Assembly (NCBI RefSeq): GCF_003315035.1
Contig: NZ_QNRE01000001.1
Coordinates: 221,224 to 285,223 of the forward strand
DNA length: 64,000 nt
Source of the DNA: Nocardia puris
GTDB lineage: Bacteria > Actinomycetota > Actinomycetes > Mycobacteriales > Mycobacteriaceae
Direction: 5' to 3'
Shown piece after piece: positions 22,962-31,649 of the stretch. Position numbers and translations under genes: made by a program. The notes under the pieces are model-generated. The model made no database searches. It saw only the letters and a program-made list of their open reading frames with translations, and was not told where the DNA came from. Position 1 is the first letter of the stretch. The number at the start of each line of letters is the position of its first letter.

Positions 22962-24269
22962 CTACACCTCGGCACGCGTGCCCACCGCCCTGCCCTCGCG
23001 GGCGGTCACCCGGCCCCGCAACACCGTCGCGGTCACCTTGGCCGGGAACGTCATGGCCTCGAACGGGGTGTTGTTCGAGATGCTGGCCAGCTCCGTGGCG
23101 CGCACCGTCCAGGTGGCGTCCGGGTCGACCAGCGTGAGGTTGGCGGGCTCGCCCACCTCGAGCGGGCGCCCGTGATCGTCGAGGCCGACGATCCGCGCGG
23201 GGTTCTCGCTCATCACCTTCGCCACGCCGCGCCAGTCCAGCAGGCCGGGGCGCACCATGGTCTCCACCACGATCGACAGCGCCGTCTCCAGGCCCAGCAT
23301 GCCGGGGCGCGCGGCGGAGAACTCGCAGCACTTGTCCTGTTCGGCGTGCGGGGCGTGGTCGGTGGCGACGCAGTCGATGACACCCTCGGCCAGCGCCCGC
23401 CGCAACGCCTGCGCGTCGGAGGCCTCGCGCAGCGGCGGGTTGACCTTGTTGACCGCGTCGTAGGTCTCCAGGCGCGAGTCATCGAGCAGCAGGTGGTGCG
23501 GCGTGACCTCGGCCGTGATCGAGATGCCTTGGGACTTGGCCCATTTCACCAATTCCACGGTGCCCGCGGTGGAGGCGTGGCAGATGTGCACGCGGGCGTT
23601 GGCGTCGCGGGCCAGCAGCGCGTCGCGGGCCACGATCGACTCCTCGGCCGCGCGCGGCCACCCCGCCAAGCCCAGGCGGGCCGCGTTCGGACCCTCGTGC
23701 GCGACAGCGCCTTTGGTGAGTCGCGGCTCCTCCGCGTGCTGCGCGATGAGCACGCCGAGGGAGTTGGCGTACTCCAGCGCGCGGCGCATGATCAGCGGGT
23801 CGTAGACGCAATGCCCGTCGTCGGAGAACATCCGCACCGCCCCGGCGCCCGCGGCCATGGTGCCCATCTCGGCGAGCTGCTTGCCCTCGAGCCCCACCGT
23901 GACCGCGCCGACCGGGAACACGTCCACCAGGCCGACTTCCTGCCCGCGCCGCCACACGTGGTCGGTGACGACCACCGAATCGGCGACGGGGTTGGTGTTG
24001 GCCATCGCGAACACGGCGGTGTATCCGCCGAGAGCGGCCGCGGCGGAACCGGTTTCGATGGTCTCGGTGTCCTCGCGGCCCGGCTCGCGCAGGTGGGTGT
24101 GCAGGTCCACGAAGCCCGGCAGCAGGATCTGGCCGTTCGCCTCGATGATCTCCGCGTCCACGATCCCCAGGTCGGTGCCGATCTGGCGGATCTCCCCGTC
24201 GGTGACGAACACGTCGACCGGTTCACCCTCGCCGTAGATCAAGGCCCCCTTGATCAACAGCCCACTCAT
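22962..24269 (-). CDS. pyrC: dihydroorotase
   Basis: A 435-residue class I dihydroorotase that cyclises carbamoyl aspartate. The zinc-binding HxH is in [14 protein letters not shown]; further signatures are the HICHASTA segment and the ATDHAPH motif, whose Asp is catalytic. Beta-strand flanks (residues 1-50 and about 370-430) form the usual amidohydrolase sandwich. It sits between pyrB and the PH-like gene in the pyrimidine operon, 31 bases after pyrB. Confidence 0.95.
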   Translation of the reverse strand: MSGLLIKGALIYGEGEPVDVFVTDGEIRQIGTDLGIVDAEIIEANGQILLPGFVDLHTHLREPGREDTETIETGSAAAALGGYTAVFAMANTNPVADSVVVTDHVWRRGQEVGLVDVFPVGAVTVGLEGKQLAEMGTMAAGAGAVRMFSDDGHCVYDPLIMRRALEYANSLGVLIAQHAEEPRLTKGAVAHEGPNAARLGLAGWPRAAEESIVARDALLARDANARVHICHASTAGTVELVKWAKSQGISITAEVTPHHLLLDDSRLETYDAVNKVNPPLREASDAQALRRALAEGVIDCVATDHAPHAEQDKCCEFSAARPGMLGLETALSIVVETMVRPGLLDWRGVAKVMSENPARIVGLDDHGRPLEVGEPANLTLVDPDATWTVRATELASISNNTPFEAMTFPAKVTATVLRGRVTAREGRAVGTRAEV

Positions 24270-24300
24270 GCCGTCGCCGCCTTTCGGTTCGTGTTCGTTG

Positions 24301-25257
24301 TCATGCGACCGCCTCCTGCGTGCCGACCAGCAGCCGGAACAGCACCGCCATGCGCAGGTGCACGCCGTTGGTGACCTGTTGCAGGATCGCGGCCTTCGGC
24401 GAATCCGCCACGGAGTAGGCGATCTCCATCCCGCGTAGCATCGGGCCGGGGTGCAGGACCACCGCGTGCTCGTCGAGCAGCGCGAGCCTGCGCTCGGACA
24501 GTCCGTAGTTCACCGCGTACTCACGCGCCGACGGGAAGAACCCGCCGTTCATCCGCTCGGCCTGCACGCGCAGCATCAGCACCGCGTCGGCGCCGGGCAG
24601 TTCGGCGTCCAGCGAGTGCGCGATGCGGGCGGGCCAGCTGTCCACGCCGATCGGCAGCAGCGTGCGCGGTGCGACGAGCACCACTTCCGCGCCGAGCGTG
24701 TTCAGCAGGAAGACGTTCGAGCGCGCCACCCGGCTGTGCAGGATGTCGCCGACGATCACCACACGCTTGCCCTCGATGTCGCCGAGGCGCTGGCGCAGGG
24801 TCAAGGCGTCCAGCAGCGCCTGCGTGGGGTGCTGGTGGGTGCCGTCGCCCGCGTTGATCACGGCCGGGCCGGGGCGGCCCGACTCGCGCGCCCACCCGTC
24901 CATCCAGCGGGCGATCTGGTGCGCCGCGCCCGAGGCCGGGTGCCGCACGATCAGCGCGTCGGCGCCGGCGGCGTGCAGGGTCAGCGCGGTGTCGCGCAGC
25001 GATTCGCCCTTGGAGACCGACGAACTGCTCGCGCTGACGTTGATCACGTCGGCGCTCATCCACTTGCCCGCGACCTCGAAGGACACCCGGGTGCGGGTGG
25101 AGTTCTCGTAGAACACGGTCATCACGGTGCGGCCGCGCAGGGTCGGCAGCTTGTGCACCTCGCGCCCGAGCAGCGCCTGCTCGAAGCGCTCGGCTTCGTC
25201 CAGCAGACCGGTCGCGGCGGCGCGGTCCAGATCGGTGACGCTCAGCAGATGCCTCAC
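24301..25257 (-). CDS. pyrB: aspartate carbamoyltransferase catalytic subunit
   Basis: A 318-residue ATCase catalytic chain joining carbamoyl phosphate and aspartate. The carbamoyl-phosphate loop [15 protein letters not shown], the mobile loop [11 protein letters not shown] and the [12 protein letters not shown] motif are intact. No pyrI regulatory subunit is present, as expected in actinobacteria. The start is GTG at 25257 and the gene lies 44 bases after pyrR. Confidence 0.96.
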   Translation of the reverse strand: MRHLLSVTDLDRAAATGLLDEAERFEQALLGREVHKLPTLRGRTVMTVFYENSTRTRVSFEVAGKWMSADVINVSASSSSVSKGESLRDTALTLHAAGADALIVRHPASGAAHQIARWMDGWARESGRPGPAVINAGDGTHQHPTQALLDALTLRQRLGDIEGKRVVIVGDILHSRVARSNVFLLNTLGAEVVLVAPRTLLPIGVDSWPARIAHSLDAELPGADAVLMLRVQAERMNGGFFPSAREYAVNYGLSERRLALLDEHAVVLHPGPMLRGMEIAYSVADSPKAAILQQVTNGVHLRMAVLFRLLVGTQEAVA

Positions 25258-25301
25258 GCGCGCGCCTCCCGCCTCGGGCGGGTCACCGGAGCCCGGCCCA
25301 T

Positions 25302-25940
25302 CTACGCCTCCTCCTGGTGCAGGTACACGCCGTCGCGGCCGTCGTGTTCGGTGAGCAGTACGGAAATGTCCTCCGAGCGCGAGGTGGGCACGTTCTTGCC
25401 CACGTAGTCGGCGCGGATGGGGAGTTCGCGGTGGCCGCGGTCGATGAGCACCGCCAGCTGCACGGCGCGCGGGCGGCCCAGATCGCGCAGGCCGTCCAGC
25501 GCGGAGCGCACGGTGCGACCGGAGAACAGCACGTCGTCGACGAGCACCACCAGCGCGTCCTCGATCCCGCCGTCGGGCACCGAGGTGCGTTCCAGCGGGC
25601 GGTGCGGCCTGCTGCGCAGATCGTCGCGATAGAGCGTGATGTCGAGGGAGCCGAGCGCCGGGCGGACGCCGGAGAACTCCTCGATCTTGTCGGTGAGCCG
25701 CGCCGCCAGGGTGGTGCCCCGGGTGGGGATCCCGATCAGCACCACGCGGGGCGCGCCGGCTTCACCCGCGTCCAGGGCGGTCTTCTCGATGATCTGGTGC
25801 GCGATGCGCGCGATGGTGCGTCCGACATCGGAAGCCGACAACAGCTCCCGCCCCGCCGACACCCATTCGGGTGTGTGCCGCTGAGAATGCGTCTTCTCGG
25901 CAGCGCCGGACTCGGCGGCCCGATCTCCGGGCACAGCCAT
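25302..25940 (-). CDS. pyrR: bifunctional pyr operon regulator / uracil phosphoribosyltransferase
   Basis: A 212-residue PyrR, which senses UMP/PRPP and binds pyr mRNA and also has weak UPRT activity. The PRPP-binding motif is [33 protein letters not shown] is the pyrophosphate loop. The first 30 residues are an actinobacterial extension before the conserved [16 protein letters not shown] helix. The ATG at 25940 has AAGGAGG 7 bases upstream, and that site is buried in a hairpin in the mRNA, implying autoregulation. It is the first gene of the pyrimidine operon. Confidence 0.95.
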   Translation of the reverse strand: MAVPGDRAAESGAAEKTHSQRHTPEWVSAGRELLSASDVGRTIARIAHQIIEKTALDAGEAGAPRVVLIGIPTRGTTLAARLTDKIEEFSGVRPALGSLDITLYRDDLRSRPHRPLERTSVPDGGIEDALVVLVDDVLFSGRTVRSALDGLRDLGRPRAVQLAVLIDRGHRELPIRADYVGKNVPTSRSEDISVLLTEHDGRDGVYLHQEEA

Positions 25941-25946
25941 GCCGAC

Positions 25947-25981
25947 CTCCTTCCCCGCCTCACGGGACGGTCCGTTAAAGG
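25947..25981 (-). promoter_or_regulatory. PyrR-type leader hairpin sequestering the ribosome site
   Basis: In the mRNA sense the leader reads CCTT, then a spacer, then CCCG, loop TGAGG, CGGG, and finally AAGGAGG, the Shine-Dalgarno of pyrR. CCCG pairs with CGGG and the distal CCTT pairs with the AAGG of the ribosome site. Such leaders with a conserved loop are known as PyrR-binding sites in mycobacteria, where PyrR is thought to repress translation. The pairing is seen directly; PyrR binding is inferred from family knowledge. Confidence 0.72.
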
Positions 25982-26122
25982 ATGTCTTACGGGTAGCAGC
26001 GTAACAGCGCCGCGCGGGGCGTTCTCACCAGGTCTCGGGGCTGTGAGCTGGGGCACCGTGGGGGTGTGAAGGGGGCCACGGGGGTGGGAGTGTGAGGTGG
26101 AGCGGCGGGGGGCGAACCCGTC

Positions 26123-26476
26123 TCAGGGAGCGTCGGAACTCTCGAGCAGCTGGGTGAGTGCGTCGTGGCGGCGGGTCAGTTCCTCGATCTCGGCGCGGAT
26201 GTCGCGAATCTCGTTGCGCAACAGGTCATCCACCTCCGCGCACAGCTCCACGCCCGGGTCGTCGCCGTGGATGCAGGGCAGCAGCTTGCGGATGGTGTCG
26301 GAGTTGAGGCCGGAGTCGAGCAGCCGCCGGATCCGGACCACCACGGTCGCCGCGTCCGGCGAGTAGGTGCGGTAGCCGTTGGCCTTGCGCGTGACGTCCA
26401 GCAGACCCTGCTCCTCGTAGTACCGCAGCGCGCGCGGCGACACCCCTGTGCGCCGGGAAAGCTCTCCGATCAGCAT
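26123..26476 (-). CDS. MerR-family transcriptional regulator
   Basis: A 117-residue MerR regulator with the N-terminal winged helix MLIGELSRRTGVSPRALRYY, then EEQGLL and RKANGYRTYSPD, followed by a dimerisation coiled coil. It has a single Cys in LPCIHGDD, so metal sensing is uncertain. The ATG at 26476 has GGAAGG about 7 bases upstream. It is divergent from a class IV aminotransferase-like gene, whose promoter has the long spacer and central palindrome that MerR proteins untwist. Activation of that gene is therefore likely. Confidence 0.9.
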   Translation of the reverse strand: MLIGELSRRTGVSPRALRYYEEQGLLDVTRKANGYRTYSPDAATVVVRIRRLLDSGLNSDTIRKLLPCIHGDDPGVELCAEVDDLLRNEIRDIRAEIEELTRRHDALTQLLESSDAP

Positions 26477-26501
26477 TTTTCGTTCCTTCCGATGCGCGGG
26501 C

Positions 26502-26531
26502 TTGACCTTCACGCCGACGTCAAGGTTTACG
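26502..26531 (+). promoter_or_regulatory. MerR-type promoter with 18-bp spacer
   Basis: TTGACC (26502-26507) and TTTACG (26526-26531) could be -35 and -10 boxes separated by 18 bases. An imperfect palindrome ACCTTCACGC/CGACGTCAAGGT fills the spacer. Only 9 bases separate the -10 box from the ATG at 26541, so the transcript should be leaderless or nearly so. Confidence 0.65.
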
Positions 26532-26540
26532 TTGGCCGCC

Positions 26541-27356
26541 ATGAGCACAACGACCGCGCCCACCACCACCTTCCCCACTCTGCTCGACGGGCAGCCCGCC
26601 CGCGAACCGATCGACGCCCTCGCGTTCGCCGGCTTCGCCCACTTCACCGCCATGCAGGTGCGCGGCGGCCGCGTGCGCGGGCTGGACCTGCACCTGGAGC
26701 GCCTGGTCACAGCGTCGCGGCGGCTCTTCGGCGCGAGCCCGTCACCGGAGCGGTTCCGCGACGATCTGCGCGCCGCGTTGCACGACGCGCCCGCCGACCT
26801 GTCGCTGACCCTCACCGTCTTCGATGCCGACGGCGAGTTCACCAACGAGCCCGGCGAACGCACCCTGCGCACCCTGATCAGAACCGCATCCCCTGCGACT
26901 GGCCCGGCCGGCCCGCTGGCATTGGACATCGTCGGGCACGAGCGGTTCCTGCCCGAGATCAAGCACGTCGGCGAGGGCGCGAAGACCTACTACATGCGCC
27001 GGGCGCGCGCCGCGGGCTTCGACGACGCGGCCTTCATGGATCGGCAGGGGCGGCTGAGCGAAGCGTCCATCTGGAACCTCGCCTTCTGGGACGGGGAGCA
27101 GGTCGTGTGGCCCGAGGCCGAGATCCTCACCGGCACGACGATGGGCATCGTGCGGCGCAGGCTCGACGGGATTCCACAGCGCACCGAGCCCGTGCGGCCC
27201 GCCGATCTCGGGCGCTTCCGCGGTGCGGTGGTGATGAATTCGTGGACGCCGGGGATCGCGGTGCCCCGGATCGGGGACGTGGAGTTCGACGCGTCCGAGG
27301 AGCTGGTGCGTGTCGCGCACGCCGCGTTCGAGCGGGAGCCGTGGGTGGTGCCGTGA
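26541..27356 (+). CDS. class IV aminotransferase-like PLP protein
   Basis: A 271-residue fold-type IV PLP enzyme, the group including branched-chain aminotransferase and 4-amino-4-deoxychorismate lyase. The PLP lysine is probably the Lys in LPEIKHVGEGAKTYYMRR, and LSEASIWNLAFWDG matches the conserved S-E-x-x-x-x-N block; TGTTMGIVRRRL is the phosphate-binding end. The early part (RVRGLDLHLERLVTASRRLF) fits the family. The ATG at 26541 is used; upstream codons are untypical. It is divergent from, and probably activated by, the adjacent MerR regulator. The substrate is unknown. Confidence 0.85.
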   Translation: MSTTTAPTTTFPTLLDGQPAREPIDALAFAGFAHFTAMQVRGGRVRGLDLHLERLVTASRRLFGASPSPERFRDDLRAALHDAPADLSLTLTVFDADGEFTNEPGERTLRTLIRTASPATGPAGPLALDIVGHERFLPEIKHVGEGAKTYYMRRARAAGFDDAAFMDRQGRLSEASIWNLAFWDGEQVVWPEAEILTGTTMGIVRRRLDGIPQRTEPVRPADLGRFRGAVVMNSWTPGIAVPRIGDVEFDASEELVRVAHAAFEREPWVVP

Positions 27357-27575
27357 TCGGCGGAGCGCTGGCGGCGGGATGTCCGATCCCCTGGGGTTCC
27401 GGTGGCCGCAGTGCCCTCATCGGCTCGCGGTCCGGTCGTTGGACGCCCCGATCACGTCCGGCAAGTCGCGTTCGGCACGTCGGCGATCACGTTTCGCACG
27501 GCGACGGCTCCGGTTGGTATGGAGGCGGGTCGGGTTCGAGACAGCGGCGATGGTCCCGGCCACACCGATCGGCCG

Positions 27576-28013
27576 TCAGCTCTTCGTCAGGTCCTCGGCG
27601 AACATCACGAGTATGCCGCTGGGACCGCGGAGGTACGTGAGCTTGTAGACGTCCTCGTAGGTCGCCACGCCGCGCAGCGGATGGCAGCCGTGCCGCGCGG
27701 CGATCGCGAGGGCCTCGTCGATGTCGTCGACCGAGAACGCGACGCGGTGCATGCCGATCTCGTTGGGGCGCACGGGTTCCGGCTCGATCGCGTCGGGATG
27801 GATGTACTCGAACAACTCCAGCCGCCCCTGGCCGTCGGGCGTCTGGAGTATCGCGATGTGCGCGTGGTTGCCGTCGAGGCCGACCGCGGTGTCGGCCCAC
27901 TCACCGCTGACCGTGGCGCGGGCGGCGACCGTGAGGCCGAGGTCGGTGAAGAACGCGATCGTCGCGTCGAGATCGCGGACGGTGATGCCGACGTTCTCGA
28001 ACTTGATGGGCAT
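27576..28013 (-). CDS. VOC/glyoxalase-family protein
   Basis: A 145-residue vicinal-oxygen-chelate protein with two beta-alpha-beta modules: KFENVGITVRDLDATIAFFT at the start and GMHRVAFSVDDIDEALAIA in the second half, ending GPSGILVMFAEDL. Potential metal ligands are His, Glu and Glu in the usual positions (LELFEY, FAED). The ATG at 28013 is chosen over an upstream start whose leader peptide is not family-like. Such proteins range from glyoxalases to antibiotic-binding proteins; the specific role is unknown. Confidence 0.85.
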   Translation of the reverse strand: MPIKFENVGITVRDLDATIAFFTDLGLTVAARATVSGEWADTAVGLDGNHAHIAILQTPDGQGRLELFEYIHPDAIEPEPVRPNEIGMHRVAFSVDDIDEALAIAARHGCHPLRGVATYEDVYKLTYLRGPSGILVMFAEDLTKS

Positions 28014-28086
28014 GCGCCTCACGCTACCCATCGGACGGTCGATGAGCCGGGAATCCGAGAGATCAATCCTTTTGGACATCCGGGAA

Positions 28087-29088
28087 CTATCTCGTCGGCC
28101 ACTTCCCTACCGGGTAGGTATGTTCGGCGGGCGGTGGCGGCGTGACTCGATCGCGCTGGTGCGAAGTGCGTGCCGTATAGGCCGGCGGTCCGGGACGGGC
28201 CGACGTGGGCGCGGCGAGCGGCCCGGCCGACGGATCGGGACCGGCCGGCGCGAGCGGCTGGGCTCGACGACGGACGGTCCACACGATCGCGGCGATGACG
28301 AACGGCACCATCGCCACGCAGTAGACGAGCGTCGACACCGTGACCGACATGCTCGCGCCGGTGAGGTCGTCCAACCCGAACGACACCACCAGATTCCCAC
28401 CGCCGTGCACGATCGTCGCCGGCCACACCGACCGGCTCTGCCCCCAGACGAACCCGATCAGGAACTCCAGCAGCACCGACAGCGGAATCCACAGCAACAT
28501 CCCGACGAACGCGTCCCAGAACTCCACGCCCGCACCGAAATACCCGACCCACGGCAGCGGCCAGTGCCACACGCCCCAGATGAATCCGGTCGCGAACGTG
28601 GTCGCCACCGGACGGCCAGGAAGCAGGCGATCGCGCAGATACGCCGTCCACCCGAACTCCTCACCCCAGAAGATCGGCATCGCCACGATCGGGATCACCG
28701 GGATGAGCAGCAGGAACAGCGCGTGATCCGCCCACACTGTCGCGGCGGGATCCCAGTAGCCCGCCGCCCATGCCAGCAACAGGCAGACCCCGAGCATCCC
28801 CGGCGGCAATGCCAGCGCCACCAGGTAGGTCCGCCAACTCTGCCGGAGCCTCGGCGCCATCCCGGCGTCGGCGAATCCTTCCCGAGTTATCCACGCGCGC
28901 ACCACGATCGCCGCGAGCGCGGGCCCGAACGCGGCGGTCGCCAACTGGGTGGCGGGATCGTCCATACTGCCGCCCACCACCCCGACCCCGATCCACGCCG
29001 CCCACGCGGGCACGAACGCCAGGACCAGAAACCACCAGATGCCGCGCACACGTGACGAACGCTGCGGGAGAACGGATTCCGAATGCAT
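28087..29088 (-). CDS. CPBP-family intramembrane metalloprotease
   Basis: A 333-residue multipass membrane protein of the CPBP (Abi) family. The three sequence marks are GEEFGWTAYL with the paired glutamates, FATGFIWGVWHWPLPW with the His, and a late VHGGGNLV His/Asn. About eight hydrophobic helices are visible; the last 60 residues are a Pro-rich cytoplasmic tail. ATG 29088 begins the family-like part. Eukaryotic relatives cleave CAAX proteins; bacterial members are linked to bacteriocin immunity or have unknown substrates. Confidence 0.88.
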   Translation of the reverse strand: MHSESVLPQRSSRVRGIWWFLVLAFVPAWAAWIGVGVVGGSMDDPATQLATAAFGPALAAIVVRAWITREGFADAGMAPRLRQSWRTYLVALALPPGMLGVCLLLAWAAGYWDPAATVWADHALFLLLIPVIPIVAMPIFWGEEFGWTAYLRDRLLPGRPVATTFATGFIWGVWHWPLPWVGYFGAGVEFWDAFVGMLLWIPLSVLLEFLIGFVWGQSRSVWPATIVHGGGNLVVSFGLDDLTGASMSVTVSTLVYCVAMVPFVIAAIVWTVRRRAQPLAPAGPDPSAGPLAAPTSARPGPPAYTARTSHQRDRVTPPPPAEHTYPVGKWPTR

Positions 29089-29303
29089 GTTCCCTAGTCC
29101 ACCAGCGCGGGTGGCGCCGGACGACCGAGCGAACACCCGTTTCGAGGGTGGTGCTGGCACCACCTCGCTGGACCGCGCCGGGCGCACATCGCGAACGATG
29201 CGCTCAGCGTCCACCGCGCGTTCGGCCCACTCGGCCGCTCACAACCCGGCAAGCCGCCGTACAAGCGATTGAGCCCGTGGTGGCGGCGCGATCACAGATC
29301 ACG

Positions 29304-29513
29304 CTACGCGAGTTCGACCTCGTCGAAACTCACGGTCAGGCTGTGGTGCCGAGCCCGCAACACCCCGCCCTCGCGGTGCGCGACGCCTTCGGCGAAATCC
29401 ACGCGCATCCTGCCGCGACCGCTGTCGACTTCCCGCACCACACCACACACCCCCAGGAACGGCCCCTCCGGGAAATGGACAACATCGCCAGGCCAATACT
29501 CGGTGAATCCCAC
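29304..29513 (-). CDS. stand-alone KOW-like small protein
   Basis: A 69-residue protein that resembles the C-terminal KOW/SH3 domain of NusG: GDVVHFPEGPFLGVCGVVRE, an RGRMRVDF strand, then LTVSFDEVELA, comparable with NusG G-D-x-V, GPF, G-x-V and the final F-D-Q-V. There is no NGN domain. The ATG at 29513 gives the whole domain. No partner gene is adjacent. It may bind nucleic acid or a ribosomal or polymerase partner, but this is by resemblance only; a chance open frame cannot be fully excluded. Confidence 0.55.
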   Translation of the reverse strand: MGFTEYWPGDVVHFPEGPFLGVCGVVREVDSGRGRMRVDFAEGVAHREGGVLRARHHSLTVSFDEVELA

Positions 29514-29577
29514 GCCGCTACAGTAATCCAGATCACCACGGCGCCGCCGTAAGCGAGACCCGCGCGCCCGCTCTCGT

Positions 29578-29955
29578 CAGCCGGTGGCGACCTTCCACAA
29601 GTAACCATCCGGATCACTGAAATATCCGGAGTACCCCCAGTCCTGCGCAACCGCCGCCCGAACCTCCGATCCACCCGCCGCGATCGCCTTCCCCATGACC
29701 TCATCCACTTCCTCGGTGGTCTCGGTCAGATAGTGCAGCGACACACCCCCGAAACCCCGCCCCCTCCCCCGGCACCCCAGCGTCCTCAGCCGCTGCTTCC
29801 CACTCGGTCAACGCCAATTCCGAACCCGTCCCGAGTTTGCACCGGACGAAACCCGGAAAGCCTTGGGTCACTTCAGCTCCCAGCGCTGAATAGAACTTTC
29901 TCGCGCGATCCACATCCGCGACACCGAGCATGATCACACTCACCTGAATCGCCAT
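29578..29955 (-). pseudogene. VOC-family protein, frameshifted
   Basis: A VOC-type gene starting MAIQVSVIMLGVADVDRARK whose frame is lost after GVPGEGAGF. The second module continues in another frame: LHYLTETTEEVDEVMGKAI followed by WGYSGYFSDPDGYLWKVATG and a stop at 29578. Removing one G from the G-rich run around 29749-29765 restores a 125-residue protein of normal length. This is either a recent inactivation or a sequencing error in a homopolymer. Confidence 0.75.
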
Positions 29956-30208
29956 ATCGCTGCCCTCGCTTCGTGGTTGATCGATTCGTTCGCGACTCCG
30001 GATTCGCGCCGGTCTCGATTTTTCCCGCACGGCCATCAACCATGCTTCTCGATTCCTGACCGATCGCGCCCCCGACGCACGCAGACGAGACAGCCGCATA
30101 TCGACCCAGGGCGTCGACCTGCCTCATCTATCGCTGCCCGGTGTTCGCGTCGCACCGCATGCCCACGCAGCCGCGCATCACTCGACGGCCGACTGAGCCC
30201 GTCCCAGG

Positions 30209-30257
30209 AGTGGTCGAAAAAGTGGTTACCAGCCGGTAGACTGCCTGGTCAGGAAGT
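30209..30257 (+). promoter_or_regulatory. CRISPR leader 1
   Basis: 49 bases running from AGTGGTCGAAAA to TGCCTGGTCAGGAAGT directly ahead of the first repeat. It is about 90% identical to the leaders of arrays 2 and 4. A TAGACT hexamer (30237-30242) about 16 bases before the first repeat could be a -10 box. Confidence 0.8.
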
Positions 30258-30709
30258 GTGCTCCCCACGCACGTGGGGATGATCCGCTCGCGCGGTCGGC
30301 CCACGTGACCTGGAGGATGTGCTCCCCACGCACGTGGGGATGATCCGTGTTGACCGCGTCGGAGAAGTCGAGCGAGGGTGTGCTCCCCACGCACGTGGGG
30401 ATGATCCCTGGTCCCAGCCCATCCGTTCGATCGCGCACCGTGCTCCCCACGCACGTGGGGATGATCCGTCGCGGATGAAGTGACCGACGACGACCGCGTG
30501 GTGCTCCCCACGCACGTGGGGATGATCCGGACCGGGTCGACCTCGCTGGGGTTGCTGGTGTGCTCCCCACGCACGTGGGGATGATCCGTCAGGTGCGACG
30601 GTCACGGTGAGCCTGACGACGTGCTCCCCACGCACGTGGGGATGATCCTCGAGCATCGTTGATCAATCCTCGGGCGGGCTCGTGCTCCCCACGCACGTGG
30701 GGATGGTCC
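30258..30709 (+). CRISPR. type I-E-like CRISPR array 1 (8 repeats, 7 spacers)
   Basis: Eight 28-base repeats start at 30258, 30319, 30380, 30440, 30501, 30560, 30621 and 30682, with spacers of 31-33 bases. The repeat contains a hairpin CCCCAC-GCAC-GTGGGG and ends GATGATCC in the first seven copies and GATGGTCC in the last. Repeat length, hairpin and roughly 61-base period fit subtype I-E of actinobacteria. Orientation (leader on the left) follows from the conserved leader. No cas genes are nearby. Spacer targets cannot be determined here. Confidence 0.97.
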
Positions 30710-30721
30710 GTGCCTAGTCGA

Positions 30722-30805
30722 TGAACGCCGCAGCCGCGGCACACCCAGACCGCAGCATCCGCGGCCGACACCGCCGTAGCGGATGACCACCTGTTGAGTG
30801 GGCGC
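30722..30805 (-). pseudogene. fragment of a second CPT-like kinase gene
   Basis: About 75 bases from 30731 align to 31245-31319 of the neighbouring intact CPT-like gene with roughly three-quarters identity, including an identical GACCGCAGCATCCGC block. The translation keeps VVIRYG but shifts frame after a single-base gap. It starts within about 15 bases of the end of array 1 and no other part of the gene remains. Confidence 0.7.
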
Positions 30806-30950
30806 ACGATCATGGCGAATACGGCTTGTCCGCATCAGGTTTCAAACCTGCACAAGTTAATTTCGCTGGGCTCGCCCGTCGAAACTGCCGGATGAATCGA
30901 ATGACACGAGCTCGAACACGACCGAACCATCCACAATCCGATCATCGAAG

Positions 30951-31559
30951 TCACCGCAACGAAGCCTGGCTCAGCACACGGCGGGCCAATTCCGCTGCGG
31001 TTCCCGTAGTCGTATCGACGACCGCGTCATAGGGGTATCCATGATCGTGCACTATGTCGAAATACCCACGCGCCAAACCGATTTCAGTGCGACGACGGGC
31101 CAACTCTCGTTGCTCGGCGACAGCGAGGGGACAGTTGACGCAGACCAAGTGAACGCCCAGACCGGCCAGCGCCTCCATCCACATCGGCATAAGATCCGGC
31201 GTCAACAGCATCTCGTCGATCACCAGATGATCACCGCCGCGCGCGAACGCGGCGGCCGCCGCACAACCGGACCGCAGCATCCGCCTTCCCACATCGCCAT
31301 AACGGATGACGACCCGTGGCCGACCATCCTCGTCGCGGCTGGTGCGGTCGTACCAGAATCCGTCGCGACTGAGCGGACCGTCCCGTCCACCACCCCAAGT
31401 CGGCGGCACCAACCCGAACAGCGTGTCGATCCCCCAGTAGACGAACGGGACTTCGCTTTCGTCCTGAATCGCACGGGCCAATGTCGTCTTGCCGGCGCTG
31501 GACGTCCCGTTGAGGAAGATCACCTGGGGAGGAAGCTCCGCACTGCGCACCCCCGCCAC
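30951..31559 (-). CDS. chloramphenicol phosphotransferase-like P-loop kinase
   Basis: A 202-residue P-loop protein of the CPT family. Walker A is FLNGTSSAGKTTLARAIQ near residue 15; the middle holds an IDTLFGLVPPTW segment and DHLVIDEMLL as the Walker B-like acidic strand; the CVNCPLAVAEQRELARR lid follows. Streptomyces CPT phosphorylates chloramphenicol, but many homologues act on unknown small molecules. The start is GTG at 31559. It is divergent from alkB across an SOS box. A decayed paralogue fragment lies 150 bases downstream beside array 1, so the gene was once duplicated here. Confidence 0.85.
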   Translation of the reverse strand: MAGVRSAELPPQVIFLNGTSSAGKTTLARAIQDESEVPFVYWGIDTLFGLVPPTWGGGRDGPLSRDGFWYDRTSRDEDGRPRVVIRYGDVGRRMLRSGCAAAAAFARGGDHLVIDEMLLTPDLMPMWMEALAGLGVHLVCVNCPLAVAEQRELARRRTEIGLARGYFDIVHDHGYPYDAVVDTTTGTAAELARRVLSQASLR

Positions 31560-31612
31560 GGTATCCAGTCACGAGCAAGTCCGGCATCAGAAGCTGCCGA
31601 CGAGAGACGTTA

Positions 31613-31628
31613 GCGAACATACGTTCGA
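31613..31628. promoter_or_regulatory. LexA/SOS box
   Basis: GCGAACATACGTTCGA matches the actinobacterial LexA consensus TCGAAC-N4-GTTCGA at all but the first base. It lies 22 bases upstream of the alkB start and 54 bases from the divergent CPT-like start. DNA-damage induction of alkB is inferred. Confidence 0.75.
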
Positions 31629-31649
31629 ACTCGAGGTACGCTGGTCGGC

